The notes beneath the pieces were generated by a model. It had not been told where the DNA came from and searched no databases. It worked only from the letters and a program-made list of their open reading frames with translations. Below are positions 8,244 through 17,588 of a stretch of 64,000 bases of DNA, piece by piece (the stretch's first letter is position 1; every line of letters begins with the position of its first letter). Source of the stretch: Paenibacillus sedimenti. Its GTDB lineage: Bacteria > Bacillota > Bacilli > Paenibacillales > NBRC-103111. The stretch lies in the NCBI RefSeq assembly GCF_014534655.1, contig NZ_JACVVD010000002.1, positions 372,001 through 436,000 of the forward strand. The letters are read 5' to 3'. The position numbers and the translations under genes are program-made.

Positions 8244-9203
8244 ATGGATGGGATGTCGAGTGAAGCAAGCAAAGTCTACCTGCCGGCGGTTCGAAATACG
8301 CGAAGCAAGTTGTGGAAAACAGTATGGAAGTTTAGATTGTTGTACTTGCTTCTGATACCTGAACTCATCTACTTTATCATATTCAAATATGTGCCCATGG
8401 CGGGCATTATTGTTGCTTTCAAGCAATATAATTTGTCTTTAGGTTTCTTCGACAGCCCATGGATTGGATTCGATAATTTTAAAAATTTTATTAATGGCGT
8501 GTATTTTAGAGATATTTTGCTGAATACGATCTTGATTTCGTTGTATAAGCTGGTCTTCGGCTTTAGCGCTCCGATCGTGCTTGCGCTCATGCTGAACGAA
8601 ATCCGGATGGTTTGGTTCAAAAGGACTGTGCAGACGATCACGTATTTGCCTCATTTTATCTCTTGGATCATCGCTTACGGTCTGATGGTTGCCTTATTTG
8701 CCCCAGGGAGCGGCCTCTTCAATGCATTATTGAAGCAGTACGGTTTCGACGCGATTCCTTTCTTAACCGATCCGGCATGGGCCAGAACGATGATCGTCGC
8801 CTCCGACATCTGGAAGGAAGCCGGGTGGGGTGCTATTCTATATCTCGCGGCACTTGTAGGTATCGACCCGAGTCTATACGAAGCGTCCCGCATCGACGGA
8901 GCTAACCGTTGGCGCCAGATGTGGCACATCACGCTTCCAGGCATCCGTAATGTCATTTTCATTTTATTAATTTTACGAATGGGCAGCATCCTTGATGCAG
9001 GTTTTGATCAAATCTTTATATTTGTAAACTCGTTTAATCAGGAAAAAGCCGATATTATCGATACATGGGTGTATCGACAGGGGATTGAACGCATGCAAAT
9101 CGGACTCGCCACAGCAGTCGGTGTCTTTAAATCGGTCATCGGCACCGTGCTCGTTCTCTTATCGAATCAACTGGCGAAACGATTCGACGGACAAATTTGG
9201 TAG
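8244..9203 (+). CDS. Sugar ABC transporter permease, LplB type
   Basis: 319 residues with about six membrane helices. The EAA-type loop EASRIDGANRWRQMWHITLPGI (about 213-234) contacts the shared ATPase. The N terminus (LLYLLLIPELIYFIIFKYVPMAGI) is typical of LplB-like permeases that import oligo- or polysaccharide fragments. AAGGAGG precedes the start. No ATPase gene is present, so an unlinked MsmX-like ATPase is probably used. It is the first gene of a four-gene unit controlled by the divergent YesM/YesN pair. Confidence 0.92.
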   Translation: MDGMSSEASKVYLPAVRNTRSKLWKTVWKFRLLYLLLIPELIYFIIFKYVPMAGIIVAFKQYNLSLGFFDSPWIGFDNFKNFINGVYFRDILLNTILISLYKLVFGFSAPIVLALMLNEIRMVWFKRTVQTITYLPHFISWIIAYGLMVALFAPGSGLFNALLKQYGFDAIPFLTDPAWARTMIVASDIWKEAGWGAILYLAALVGIDPSLYEASRIDGANRWRQMWHITLPGIRNVIFILLILRMGSILDAGFDQIFIFVNSFNQEKADIIDTWVYRQGIERMQIGLATAVGVFKSVIGTVLVLLSNQLAKRFDGQIW

Positions 9204-9214
9204 GAGGCTGGACA

Positions 9215-10087
9215 ATGAAGGAGCATTCGCTGTTTGATCGCGGCATACAAACCATTATTTATTGCATTCTTATCGCTATTTCAATTGTTACACTGTTTCC
9301 TTTCTTTTATGTGGCCATGGTGTCCGTGACATCCGAATCGGAAGTGATTCGCAAAGGTATCGTCCTTATCCCCGATCAATTCGTATGGGGGGCGTATAAA
9401 ACGGTTTTTTCCGGGTCATTCGGCATCTTGACGGCATATAAGATCACCTTGCTGCGTACCGGAATCGGAACCTTGCTCAATATGATTGCCACGACTTTAG
9501 CAGCGTACGTGTTGTCCCGTAAAGGATTGCCGGGTAGGAGCAGCATTTTGTTTATGATCATTTTCACGATTTTATTTAGCGGTGGAACAATCCCTACCTA
9601 TCTTGTTGTAAAGTCTCTCGGGTTGATTGACTCGCTGTGGGCGCTTATTTTGCCCGGTCTTGTCAGCGCTTTCAACTTGATCATCATAAAAGGATTCTTC
9701 GAACAGCTTCCGTCGGAACTGTTAGAGTCGGCTACGGTGGACGGCGCCGGGGAATTGACGATGCTGTGGCGTATTGTTCTGCCATTGTCCCTCCCGTCGA
9801 TTGTCACAATCGGATTATTTTACGCGGTTGGCCACTGGAATAGTTACTTTGACGGAGTCCTATATATCAACGATCGGAGCTTGTGGCCCCTTCAGGTTGT
9901 GCTAAGAACGATTCTATTGCAATCGCAAATGCAAGACGTCTCCCAGCAAAGCAATGATGCCTCCGTCAGCTCGGTTGCGATTCAAATGGCTGCGGTTATT
10001 GTTTCGACCGTTCCCATTCTATTGGTTTATCCCTTTGTGCAGAAGCACTTTGCAAAAGGGGTTCTTATCGGTGCTGTGAAAGGTTAG
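9215..10087 (+). CDS. Sugar ABC transporter permease, YtcP/LplC type
   Basis: 290 residues from the ATG at 9215, which has AGGAGG 7 bases upstream; a GTG at 9197 overlapping the previous gene is less likely. It has six predicted helices and the loop ESATVDGAGELTMLWRIVLPLS. It pairs with the upstream permease to form a CUT1-like importer. The C terminus KHFAKGVLIGAVKG is the usual ending of this family. Confidence 0.92.
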   Translation: MKEHSLFDRGIQTIIYCILIAISIVTLFPFFYVAMVSVTSESEVIRKGIVLIPDQFVWGAYKTVFSGSFGILTAYKITLLRTGIGTLLNMIATTLAAYVLSRKGLPGRSSILFMIIFTILFSGGTIPTYLVVKSLGLIDSLWALILPGLVSAFNLIIIKGFFEQLPSELLESATVDGAGELTMLWRIVLPLSLPSIVTIGLFYAVGHWNSYFDGVLYINDRSLWPLQVVLRTILLQSQMQDVSQQSNDASVSSVAIQMAAVIVSTVPILLVYPFVQKHFAKGVLIGAVKG

Positions 10088-10170
10088 CGTGGCTTTATCC
10101 TGCTTGAATGTCCGGACGTTGAAGCAGATAAACATAATTATGAATACGAATTTACAAAGGAGCGGTCTAG

Positions 10171-11772
10171 ATGAAAGGTTACTCAAAATGGCTTCCCGTT
10201 CTCACTACGATTCTGTCGGTATCAATGTTGTTAGCGGCATGCGGCGGCTCGCCGACTCCGTCCCAGTCCCCGTCCGTATCCCAACCGGCACAGGGGGGAA
10301 CGGTGCAGACGCCCGAGAAGAAGGTAACAGTTACGATGTTTCACTCCGGAGGGTTCGCTCCGGCCAACCCGATTCCGATCAACAAAGATGAAGATCCGCT
10401 TCATCAAATGCTGGAAAAAGCGGCGAACATCGATCTGCAAATTACCTTCGTGCCGAACGATCAAGCTAAGCAAAAGCTCAACACGATGGTTACATCCGGT
10501 GATACGCCTGACCTGATTTACATGACTGACCGCCCAATGGCTGTCCAATACTATGATCAAGGAATAATCACAGATATCGAATCCGTGCTGAATAGTTATC
10601 CTGCACTTAAAGGTAACTACCCGGACTCCGTTTGGAACGCACTGAAGTACAAGGGCAAAGTTCTCGGAACGCCGGGATACGAGCTGGTTCAAGGAATTAG
10701 AGGATTTTGGATTCGCAACGACTGGTTGAAGAAATTGAATTTGAAAACGCCGACCACACCGGATGAATTGCTTCAAGTTATGAAGGCGTTCACATTTAAT
10801 GATCCGGATGGAAACGGCAAGAACGATACGTACGGTTTTGTAATGGGCGTGCAAAAATCAGGCGAATTTAACAACTTGGGTATTGATGCACTGATGCTGA
10901 TGTACGGCGTATACCCAGGCAGCATCGATTTAAAAGACGGAAAAGTGCAATATAATAACGCGGATCCTCGCATGAAAGAAGCTCTGGCATTCATAAACCG
11001 CATGCAGGAGGCGAAGGTGGTCGACCCTGATTGGATGACGATAACAGACAATGCGGGCATCGATAACAAATTCTTTTCTGGAAAAGTGGGAATTGTCTTT
11101 CAAGATTGGCGTGCTATGGAACTTGATAAGCAAAAGAAAATGAAAGAAGTATCCGGTGAACTGCCTGATTGGGTGCTGATTCCACCGATGAAGGGACCGA
11201 ATGGGGATCAATATTCAACCATCACGAACCCGCAAAGCAACATGTGGTCTATTTCAACTAAAGCCGCAAAAGACCCTGAAAAAGTCAAGCGTATCATGAC
11301 CATGCTCCAATATTGGTTTGCGGATAAAGACGCTTATCCTTATTTTGCCTATGGCATCAAAGGCGTCAATTGGGATATTGTCGACGGCAAGCCAAAAATC
11401 AATCAGGAAAATAAAGCCAACAAAGAGCTTCAAGACAAGTACAGATGGATGAACAATTATGCAAATAACCGCCGGGCAAACGATGCGTTGTACTTTAATT
11501 TCACGTACGAGAAAACCTCCGAGTTCCAAAAGATCAATCAGCAGTACGTCAAGCCTCTTAGTGTAGGATCTTTCGTTACTCCGGATTCGGCAGACCCGAC
11601 GTGGGAGGACCGCAAAAAATTCATGAACGAATCACTGCTCAAGTTCATCGCGGGCAAAGATTCCTTGAATAATTGGGATAACTATTTGAAAACGCTCGAC
11701 TCCAAGTACGCATTTCAAAAACATCTGGAGTATGTCGAGAAAAACTTGAAAGATCAAGGTATCTTGAAATAA
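10171..11772 (+). CDS. Extracellular sugar-binding lipoprotein
   Basis: 533 residues with lipobox LLAAC (Cys near residue 24), then a Ser/Pro/Gln-rich linker and a two-lobed solute-binding fold of the large LipO/YtcQ type. FNDPDGNGKNDTYGF is the calcium-loop-like motif common in this family. It delivers the ligand to the two upstream permeases. The substrate is unknown, though the hydrolase downstream suggests a plant or microbial oligosaccharide. Confidence 0.9.
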   Translation: MKGYSKWLPVLTTILSVSMLLAACGGSPTPSQSPSVSQPAQGGTVQTPEKKVTVTMFHSGGFAPANPIPINKDEDPLHQMLEKAANIDLQITFVPNDQAKQKLNTMVTSGDTPDLIYMTDRPMAVQYYDQGIITDIESVLNSYPALKGNYPDSVWNALKYKGKVLGTPGYELVQGIRGFWIRNDWLKKLNLKTPTTPDELLQVMKAFTFNDPDGNGKNDTYGFVMGVQKSGEFNNLGIDALMLMYGVYPGSIDLKDGKVQYNNADPRMKEALAFINRMQEAKVVDPDWMTITDNAGIDNKFFSGKVGIVFQDWRAMELDKQKKMKEVSGELPDWVLIPPMKGPNGDQYSTITNPQSNMWSISTKAAKDPEKVKRIMTMLQYWFADKDAYPYFAYGIKGVNWDIVDGKPKINQENKANKELQDKYRWMNNYANNRRANDALYFNFTYEKTSEFQKINQQYVKPLSVGSFVTPDSADPTWEDRKKFMNESLLKFIAGKDSLNNWDNYLKTLDSKYAFQKHLEYVEKNLKDQGILK

Positions 11773-11782
11773 GCATTGCTAC

Positions 11783-11804
11783 GAGGCTGCCATTAGGCAG
11801 CCTC
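11783..11804 (+). terminator. Hairpin after binding-protein gene
   Basis: A perfect 8-bp stem, GAGGCTGC with GCAGCCTC, loop CATTAG, without a T-run. It is more likely an attenuator or 3' stabiliser for the abundant binding-protein message than a full terminator. Confidence 0.55.
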
Positions 11805-11856
11805 ACATATGGTATTGTTATTCCCTTTGGATCTATTGAAAGAAGAGGTGTCTACG

Positions 11857-12837
11857 ATGGGACTGGATTTCCATCAATGGATGAACCCGGTACCGAGAAC
11901 AGCAACATTTTCTATGCCGGGTTATCACGTTTGGTGCGGGACAATGTCAAAAACCGAGGATGGGGTTTGCCACCTGCTTTTCTCCAGATGGCCGGAAGAG
12001 ACGGGACATAACGGTTGGGTGACGCACTCGGAAATCGCTTATGCGACTGCGGATCATCCGTTAGGGCCTTATTCGTTTCAAGGCGTCATTCTGCGGGGTA
12101 GGGGAGGCGATTATTGGGATGCAAATGTCATACACAATCCAACGATGATCCGGGTGAAAGACAACTATTATTTATATTATATGGGGAATAAGGGGAACGG
12201 CGAATATTGGGATCATCGCAACCGACAGCGGATAGGTGTAGCTGTAGCTGAACATCCCTCTGGGCCGTGGACTCGTTTTAACGATCCCGTCATTAACGTA
12301 AGTCCTGAATCATGGGACCATCTGATGGTTTCTAATCCTACAGTGACATCCACGCCGGATGGAAAGTTTATCATGATTTATAAAGGAGTCGGGAAGGGGA
12401 GCCTGCCTAAGGGAGGGGCTGTCGTTTGCGGGGTAGCAGTGGCGGACACCCCCTTAGGCCCTTTTCGTAAGTTAGCGGGACCTATCATGGTGAATCCAGA
12501 GGACGACTGGTCCGTTGAGGACCCGTTTATCTGGCGTCAGGGCACAACATACTATGCATTGGTCAAAGACTTTCAGGGTTATTTTACGAAGCAGGGGATA
12601 AGCTCTGTGGCGTTATTCGAATCCAAGGATGGTATTCATTGGGTTCCTTCCGAACATTCTTTTGCCTTCAAGCCGGAGATCGTGTGGGAGGATGGCGAGG
12701 TACAGCAGGTTAACGCGCTTGAAAGGCCTCAACTTTGGATGGAGAACGACCGGCCGGCCGTGTTATTTTGTGCTGTTGCGGTGGATGATGCAAGAAATGT
12801 TTCGTTTAATGTGCATATCCCTTTAAGACTTGTTTAA
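11857..12837 (+). CDS. Five-bladed beta-propeller glycoside hydrolase, GH43-like
   Basis: 326 residues from the ATG at 11857, which has AAGAGGTG at a good distance; a longer frame exists but lacks this signal. Repeated segments such as DANVIHNPTMIRVKDNYYLYYMG, SNPTVTSTPDGKFIMIYKG and VEDPFIWRQGTTYYALVKD are typical of GH43/GH117-like propellers, with candidate catalytic acidic residues in WDAN, SVEDPF and the late ERPQLW motif. There is no signal peptide, so it should act in the cytoplasm on imported oligosaccharides. It is the last gene of the importer operon. The family is likely; the substrate is not known. Confidence 0.8.
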   Translation: MGLDFHQWMNPVPRTATFSMPGYHVWCGTMSKTEDGVCHLLFSRWPEETGHNGWVTHSEIAYATADHPLGPYSFQGVILRGRGGDYWDANVIHNPTMIRVKDNYYLYYMGNKGNGEYWDHRNRQRIGVAVAEHPSGPWTRFNDPVINVSPESWDHLMVSNPTVTSTPDGKFIMIYKGVGKGSLPKGGAVVCGVAVADTPLGPFRKLAGPIMVNPEDDWSVEDPFIWRQGTTYYALVKDFQGYFTKQGISSVALFESKDGIHWVPSEHSFAFKPEIVWEDGEVQQVNALERPQLWMENDRPAVLFCAVAVDDARNVSFNVHIPLRLV

Positions 12838-12888
12838 GACACATTTTTTCCTAGACAATCCTATTTCCGTGATTAATTGGACATAACG

Positions 12889-12920
12889 AAGCCGCCAAGA
12901 CCGTCTAGGTTGGGTGGCTT
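12889..12920 (+). terminator. Terminator of the sugar ABC operon
   Basis: AAGCCGCC pairs with GGTGGCTT (one G-T pair) around a 16-base loop, followed by a TCTTCTT pyrimidine run. Confidence 0.6.
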
Positions 12921-13004
12921 TCTTCTTGACTTAACTTGGAAGGTGTTATCGGATGACTCTCAACTTGTACAGTTAAATACTGCACCGTTTGAGAAGTTGA
13001 TGAA

Positions 13005-13035
13005 TATAATATAGATGATAGTGAAAGCGTTTACA
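13005..13035 (+). promoter_or_regulatory. -10 box and CcpA cre-like site
   Basis: TATAAT (13005-13010) is followed by TGAAAGCGTTTACA (13022-13035), which fits the cre consensus TGNNANCGNTNNCA. The position, just after the transcription start, suggests catabolite repression of the beta-helix gene downstream. No good -35 was found. Confidence 0.6.
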
Positions 13036-13210
13036 TTATCTTGCAGGTGCTCATGCCGGTTATAGGTTGGTTTTTGATTGGGATGAAGCTTTTGCAGACG
13101 AGTTAGAGGAGGTGAAGTTTTTTAGAATGAGAAAGGAATGCTATGAAGCACGCAAGATAAGAGAAATTTCGGTTTCGTTTTTTCCTTCTTAGACCAAGGG
13201 AGGTATTACT

Positions 13211-15985
13211 ATGAAGAAAGGATTCATTGTATTCATCTTTTTTTTGATGCTATTTTCTAGTATCGCTTCTATTTTCGAAAGCAATAGAGTGTACGCGGCT
13301 GTGCAAAAAGAATTTTATGTTTCTCCGACAGGCAGCGATACAAGCGGTAATGGGACCATTGCTGCTCCATTTGCCAGCATGGATAAAGCCAGATTGGCAG
13401 TGCGCTCCTATTTGGCGTCAAACACGTTGACAGGAGATGTCATTGTATATTTCAGCGGAGGAACTTATAAACAAATTTCTTCTGTCACTTTCAGCTCCGA
13501 AGACTCGGGTAAAGATGGTTTCAACGTGATCTACAGGAATATGCTCAATGAGAATCCGGTCTTTAGTGGGGGCGAGGTGATTACAAACTGGATTCCAGAA
13601 AATGAAAACGTTTTCAAGGCGAACGTATACGATTCTGTTTATAACTCCGTTTATAGCTCAGTGTACACGCAGCTTGATTTCAGACAAATCTACGTCAACG
13701 GCACGAGAGGCATCAGAGCCAGAACGCCGAATGAGGGAAATTATTATACGATATCCGATGATGCATACAATGATTTTTCCCAAACTAGCGCGAATAAAAA
13801 TGGATTAATTGTACCGGCATCGCAGCTCACGAATGTCACGAACTTGTCCGATAACGTTGAAATGTCCGTACTCATTGAGTGGATGCATAAACGGCTGCGA
13901 ATTAGCGGGATTGAATCTGTTACTGAAGATGCCGGTAAGAAGCGGGCGGTTATTAACGAGACCGAATGGGAAGATATTACAGTGGAGCCCCAGGGAAACC
14001 AAAACTATCGATTGCGCCAGTATTGGCTAGAGAATTCGCTAAACTTTTTGGACAGTCCCGGTGAATGGTACTTCAACAAAAGCACCGGATATCTATATTA
14101 CAGGCCGAGGCCAGGAGAAAACATGAATACGGCGGAAGTCGTCATTCCAAGAGTACAATCGCTCATCGAGCTGAAAGGGACATTTACTGCACCGGTGACA
14201 AATCTGGTGTTCCAAGGCCTAGAGTTCCAATACACGAACTGGTCACGACCCAATGACTACGGGTTTGTAGATGTTCAAGCAAACTCTCTGATTCCTTCTC
14301 CGCCAAATGATATGACAAACAACCAATATAGACACGATCAAAGAAAAGACCGGGTCCCTGGCGCAATCATGGCGACCACTTCCGATAACATCAAGATCAT
14401 GGACAATCGGTTCAAAAATCTTGGCGGCACGGGAGTTCTGTTCGACATGGGCGGGAACGATAATTTGATTAAAGGGAATTCGTTTATGGATTTGTCAGCG
14501 GGTGCTGTCGAGATCGGAAACGATGCATACAGACCAATCGATACCAGAATGTGGCCGAGGCGAAACACGGTCAGCAACAACTACATGACAAGAATCGGCA
14601 GAGATTATTTTGGCTCCGTAGGGATCTTAGGATATTATAACGACTCGCTATTAGTGGAACACAACGAAATTGAAGATATTCCTTACACGGGGATCAGCGT
14701 TGGCTGGGGTTGGACTACGGATAATTGCTCAGTGGAAGCGAAAAATAACAGAATTCAATATAATCTTGTTAGCAACTACGTGAAGACGGTTAAAGACGGA
14801 GGCGGAATTTATACAGCCTGCGCGCAAACGGGTTCGACGATATCGAACAATTATGTGAGGAACCAGCTTAATAATGTGGCAGGTATCTATTTAGACGGAA
14901 GTACGCAAGGCTATAATGTAACCAATAACGTAACTTCCTCCATTCCCAAATGGCTGTTTATGCAAATATATGGCAATCAAGTCTCATTCAACAATACCGC
15001 GGAATGGAATTATACCGATAATGCCGCCCAGGATGCCAATCTTTCGAGAAATACGGTAGCCAATAACCAAGTCATCAATAATGGCAATTGGCCGGCGCAA
15101 GCACAAGCCATCATGAGCAATGCGGGGCTCGAGCCGGCATATAAGCATATCAAGGGCGGAACCGTTCAGGATTCTAAAATCGTAATTGTCGATAATGTAG
15201 ACAACGGTTTTTACGTGGTTTCCGGAACTTGGCTCAGCAGCGACGGGCTGCCGAATAAATACGGAAGCAATTATCGCTATGCGGCAACCAATGTTTCCGC
15301 TACGGCCAAAGTAAGATGGTCGCCGGAATTGGCCCTTCCGGGAGATTATGATGTATATGTATGGTATCCTGGCCATACGAATCGTTGTTCGGACTGCAAG
15401 TATAAAGTCATTTATAATGGCGGCAGCCAAGAAGTTCCGGTTAACGAGACGACAAGCGGAGGGACATGGGTCAAATTAGGCGTATTTCCTTTCTTATCCG
15501 GATCTGGAGGAAGCGTGGAGCTTACCAATCAAGCCAATGGACAGTATGTTGACGCTGATGCGGTCAAGTTCGTGAAGGTAGAAGTTGTCGTTGACAATAC
15601 CGATCCGGGTTTTACCGAGGCCTCCGGCTTCTGGTACACGGCAGGCAGTCTCCCGGATAAATACGGGTCGGATTATCGTTACGCTGTGAGCAGCACGACG
15701 GCCAATGCTAAAGTGAGATGGATTCCGAATATTCAAGCTGCGGGCAATTATAACGTTTATATTTGGTATCCCGCACACAGTAATCGTTGTACGAACTGTA
15801 AATATACCGTTTATTACAATGGAGGCAGTCAAGTCGTGACCATTAATCAAACGACAAACGGCGGACAATGGATATCACTAGGGACATTTGCATTTCTTGC
15901 AGGCACCGGCGGATACCTGGAACTGAACAATCAAGCAGTCGGAGCCTATGTAGGTGCTGACGCAGCTAGATTTGAAAAGCAATAG
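13211..15985 (+). CDS. Secreted right-handed beta-helix protein with two golvesin-like C-terminal domains
   Basis: 924 residues. There is a signal peptide (about 1-30), then a domain starting KEFYVSPTGSDTSGNGT, and a parallel beta-helix core (about 60-640) with many N-rich rungs such as SNNYVRNQLNNVAGIYLDG. The C terminus has two tandem copies (about 660-790 and 795-924) of a module with SGTWLSSDGLPNKYGSNYRYA, KVRW, DVYVWYP and TNRCSDCKYKV, resembling the golvesin/xanthan-lyase carbohydrate-binding-like domain, each with a C-x-x-C. The fold suggests a polysaccharide lyase or hydrolase; no catalytic residues could be fixed. It is paralogous to the lipoprotein at 61336-63171. A cre-like site precedes it. 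Confidence 0.8.
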   Translation: MKKGFIVFIFFLMLFSSIASIFESNRVYAAVQKEFYVSPTGSDTSGNGTIAAPFASMDKARLAVRSYLASNTLTGDVIVYFSGGTYKQISSVTFSSEDSGKDGFNVIYRNMLNENPVFSGGEVITNWIPENENVFKANVYDSVYNSVYSSVYTQLDFRQIYVNGTRGIRARTPNEGNYYTISDDAYNDFSQTSANKNGLIVPASQLTNVTNLSDNVEMSVLIEWMHKRLRISGIESVTEDAGKKRAVINETEWEDITVEPQGNQNYRLRQYWLENSLNFLDSPGEWYFNKSTGYLYYRPRPGENMNTAEVVIPRVQSLIELKGTFTAPVTNLVFQGLEFQYTNWSRPNDYGFVDVQANSLIPSPPNDMTNNQYRHDQRKDRVPGAIMATTSDNIKIMDNRFKNLGGTGVLFDMGGNDNLIKGNSFMDLSAGAVEIGNDAYRPIDTRMWPRRNTVSNNYMTRIGRDYFGSVGILGYYNDSLLVEHNEIEDIPYTGISVGWGWTTDNCSVEAKNNRIQYNLVSNYVKTVKDGGGIYTACAQTGSTISNNYVRNQLNNVAGIYLDGSTQGYNVTNNVTSSIPKWLFMQIYGNQVSFNNTAEWNYTDNAAQDANLSRNTVANNQVINNGNWPAQAQAIMSNAGLEPAYKHIKGGTVQDSKIVIVDNVDNGFYVVSGTWLSSDGLPNKYGSNYRYAATNVSATAKVRWSPELALPGDYDVYVWYPGHTNRCSDCKYKVIYNGGSQEVPVNETTSGGTWVKLGVFPFLSGSGGSVELTNQANGQYVDADAVKFVKVEVVVDNTDPGFTEASGFWYTAGSLPDKYGSDYRYAVSSTTANAKVRWIPNIQAAGNYNVYIWYPAHSNRCTNCKYTVYYNGGSQVVTINQTTNGGQWISLGTFAFLAGTGGYLELNNQAVGAYVGADAARFEKQ

Positions 15986-16001
15986 TAGAGGTATAGCTGA
16001 G

Positions 16002-16030
16002 GTATGCTGATGAAACAGCGTACTTTTTTT
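16002..16030 (+). terminator. Terminator after beta-helix gene
   Basis: GTATGCTG pairs with CAGCGTAC (8 bp, one T-G), loop ATGAAA, followed directly by seven T. Confidence 0.85.
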
Positions 16031-16039
16031 ATTGTTTAA

Positions 16040-16076
16040 GATACATATTGTATCAAAAAAGAGGTGATGCTATAAT
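16040..16076 (+). promoter_or_regulatory. Promoter with GATACA operator upstream of flippase
   Basis: The palindrome GATACATATTGTATC (16040-16054) contains a possible -35, TTGTAT (16048-16053), placed 17 bases before TATAAT (16071-16076). Binding here would cover the -35. Confidence 0.65.
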
Positions 16077-16118
16077 AAACAATCATAAGAGGAACGTATC
16101 CTTTCCAGGAGGACATTG

Positions 16119-17588
16119 ATGGCAGTTAAATCGTTAAAATCAAACTTTATTTATAATTTATTGCTTACTTTTTTGAATATCGTCATCCCACTGATTACTT
16201 TACCTTATTTATCGGTAATTTTGGGTGTAGACAATATTGGAAAGGTGAACTTAGCGACAAGTGTGACGACGTGGTTAGTACTGCTAGCCTCATTAGGAAT
16301 ACCTACCTATGGGATTAGAGAAATAGCAAAGGCTCGAGATGATAAAAAGAAATTGTCCATAGTCTTCTGGGAACTGAATGCTCTCAAAGCGATCATAACC
16401 GTTATTATTTTACTCATCTATGTCATTGTTATATTTAATCAGCCCAAGTTCTATTCGGAGGTGTCGCTTTACCTTATATTTGCGATATCCATCATAGCCA
16501 ACCTTTTTTCAACGGATTGGTTTTTTCAGGGGATCGAGGAATACAAGTATATCACGACAAGAGGTTTCATTATTAAAGTCATTACGCTGGTGTTTATTTT
16601 TGTAGGAGTAAAAAACCAAGATGATTATATGATTTATGCAGGGATCACCGTGATTCTTATGTTAGCGAACAATTTAGTCAACATCGTATATTGCAGGAAG
16701 TTTATTGATTTTAAATTCCAGTTGAGGGAATTGCGCATTTTCTCACACCTGAAGAGTCTGAAATACTTTTGGATATCAGGAATTATTTTTAGTATATATA
16801 CGCAGTTGGATGTACTGATACTTGGTTTGAATGCTTCCGATAAAGCCGTTGCTTTCTATACAAGAAGCAAGCAGGTGCAGATGATCGCCTTATCCTTCTC
16901 GACTGCTCTATCGCAAGTGCTGATACCCAGGGCATCGTATCTGTTCAATCATGACATCGATCGTTTTAAGGAAATTGTCGGCAAATCGGTCAATTACATA
17001 TTGCTCATATCGATTCCCATGACGCTCGGAGTCATGATCTTATCCAAAGAAATTATGTGGATTCTGGGGGGAGACAACTTTATCGCCGGGGCACTCTGCC
17101 TAACGATTATTGGTTCCACCATCATTATTTATTCTCTGGGGACGCTCCTATATTCGCAAGTCTTATTGCCGATGGGTCATGATAATAAGAGTCTGAAAAT
17201 CCATGCCATAAGCGCCGGCGTGAGCATCGTATTTAACTTTATGCTGATTCCCAAATTCGCGGAAATCGGTGCGGCAATCGCGTTTCTTCTTGCCCAGTCG
17301 GTTGGAAATGTCTATGGGATTCTGTTATCTAAACGGCTGGTTTCTATCAGAATCGTATCTAAATCCTCGTTAAAATATGGAGTTGCAGGAGCGGCAATGC
17401 TGCTTGCCATATACCTGATTAAATTAGCCGTCGCTGATAAGCTCATCGTTATTTGCAGCTCTCTGGCGCTAGGAAGTATTGTATTCTTCGCTGTTTTATT
17501 CGTCAGCCGAGAGGAAATCGTCATGGCATCCTTAACCAAAATTTCGAACAAAATCTTGAAAAATAATAAAGTGAAGAAGGTGATGTAG
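16119..17588 (+). CDS. Oligosaccharide flippase, Wzx/polysaccharide-exporter family
   Basis: 489 residues from the ATG at 16119 (CAGGAGG 6 bases upstream; the in-frame TTG just before it is not needed). It has about twelve to fourteen hydrophobic helices, starting LKSNFIYNLLLTFLNIVIPLITLPYLS, a classic Wzx beginning. It should flip undecaprenyl-linked sugar units across the membrane. It forms a two-gene unit with the following GT2 and is a second flippase in addition to the one at 42366-43751, so it may serve another repeat unit or another glycan. Confidence 0.9.
   Translation: MAVKSLKSNFIYNLLLTFLNIVIPLITLPYLSVILGVDNIGKVNLATSVTTWLVLLASLGIPTYGIREIAKARDDKKKLSIVFWELNALKAIITVIILLIYVIVIFNQPKFYSEVSLYLIFAISIIANLFSTDWFFQGIEEYKYITTRGFIIKVITLVFIFVGVKNQDDYMIYAGITVILMLANNLVNIVYCRKFIDFKFQLRELRIFSHLKSLKYFWISGIIFSIYTQLDVLILGLNASDKAVAFYTRSKQVQMIALSFSTALSQVLIPRASYLFNHDIDRFKEIVGKSVNYILLISIPMTLGVMILSKEIMWILGGDNFIAGALCLTIIGSTIIIYSLGTLLYSQVLLPMGHDNKSLKIHAISAGVSIVFNFMLIPKFAEIGAAIAFLLAQSVGNVYGILLSKRLVSIRIVSKSSLKYGVAGAAMLLAIYLIKLAVADKLIVICSSLALGSIVFFAVLFVSREEIVMASLTKISNKILKNNKVKKVM

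Larger units (their letters stand above)
12838..13210 (+). other. 373-base intergenic region
   Basis: It holds a terminator (12889-12920), a -10 box and a cre-like site (listed separately). A 21-codon frame at 13127-13192 has an AGGAGGTGA upstream and could be a leader peptide for the beta-helix gene, but the spacing is long and no function can be assigned. Nothing else coding was recognised. Confidence 0.5.

Noticed and set aside
10089-10391. 100-codon frame overlapping the start of the binding-protein gene
   Set aside because: A shadow in another frame. The lipoprotein frame has a clear signal peptide, lipobox and ribosome binding site.
13127-13192. 21-codon frame as a real gene
   Set aside because: A ribosome binding site is present but 10-13 bases away and the peptide is not recognisable; kept only as a note in the intergenic entry.
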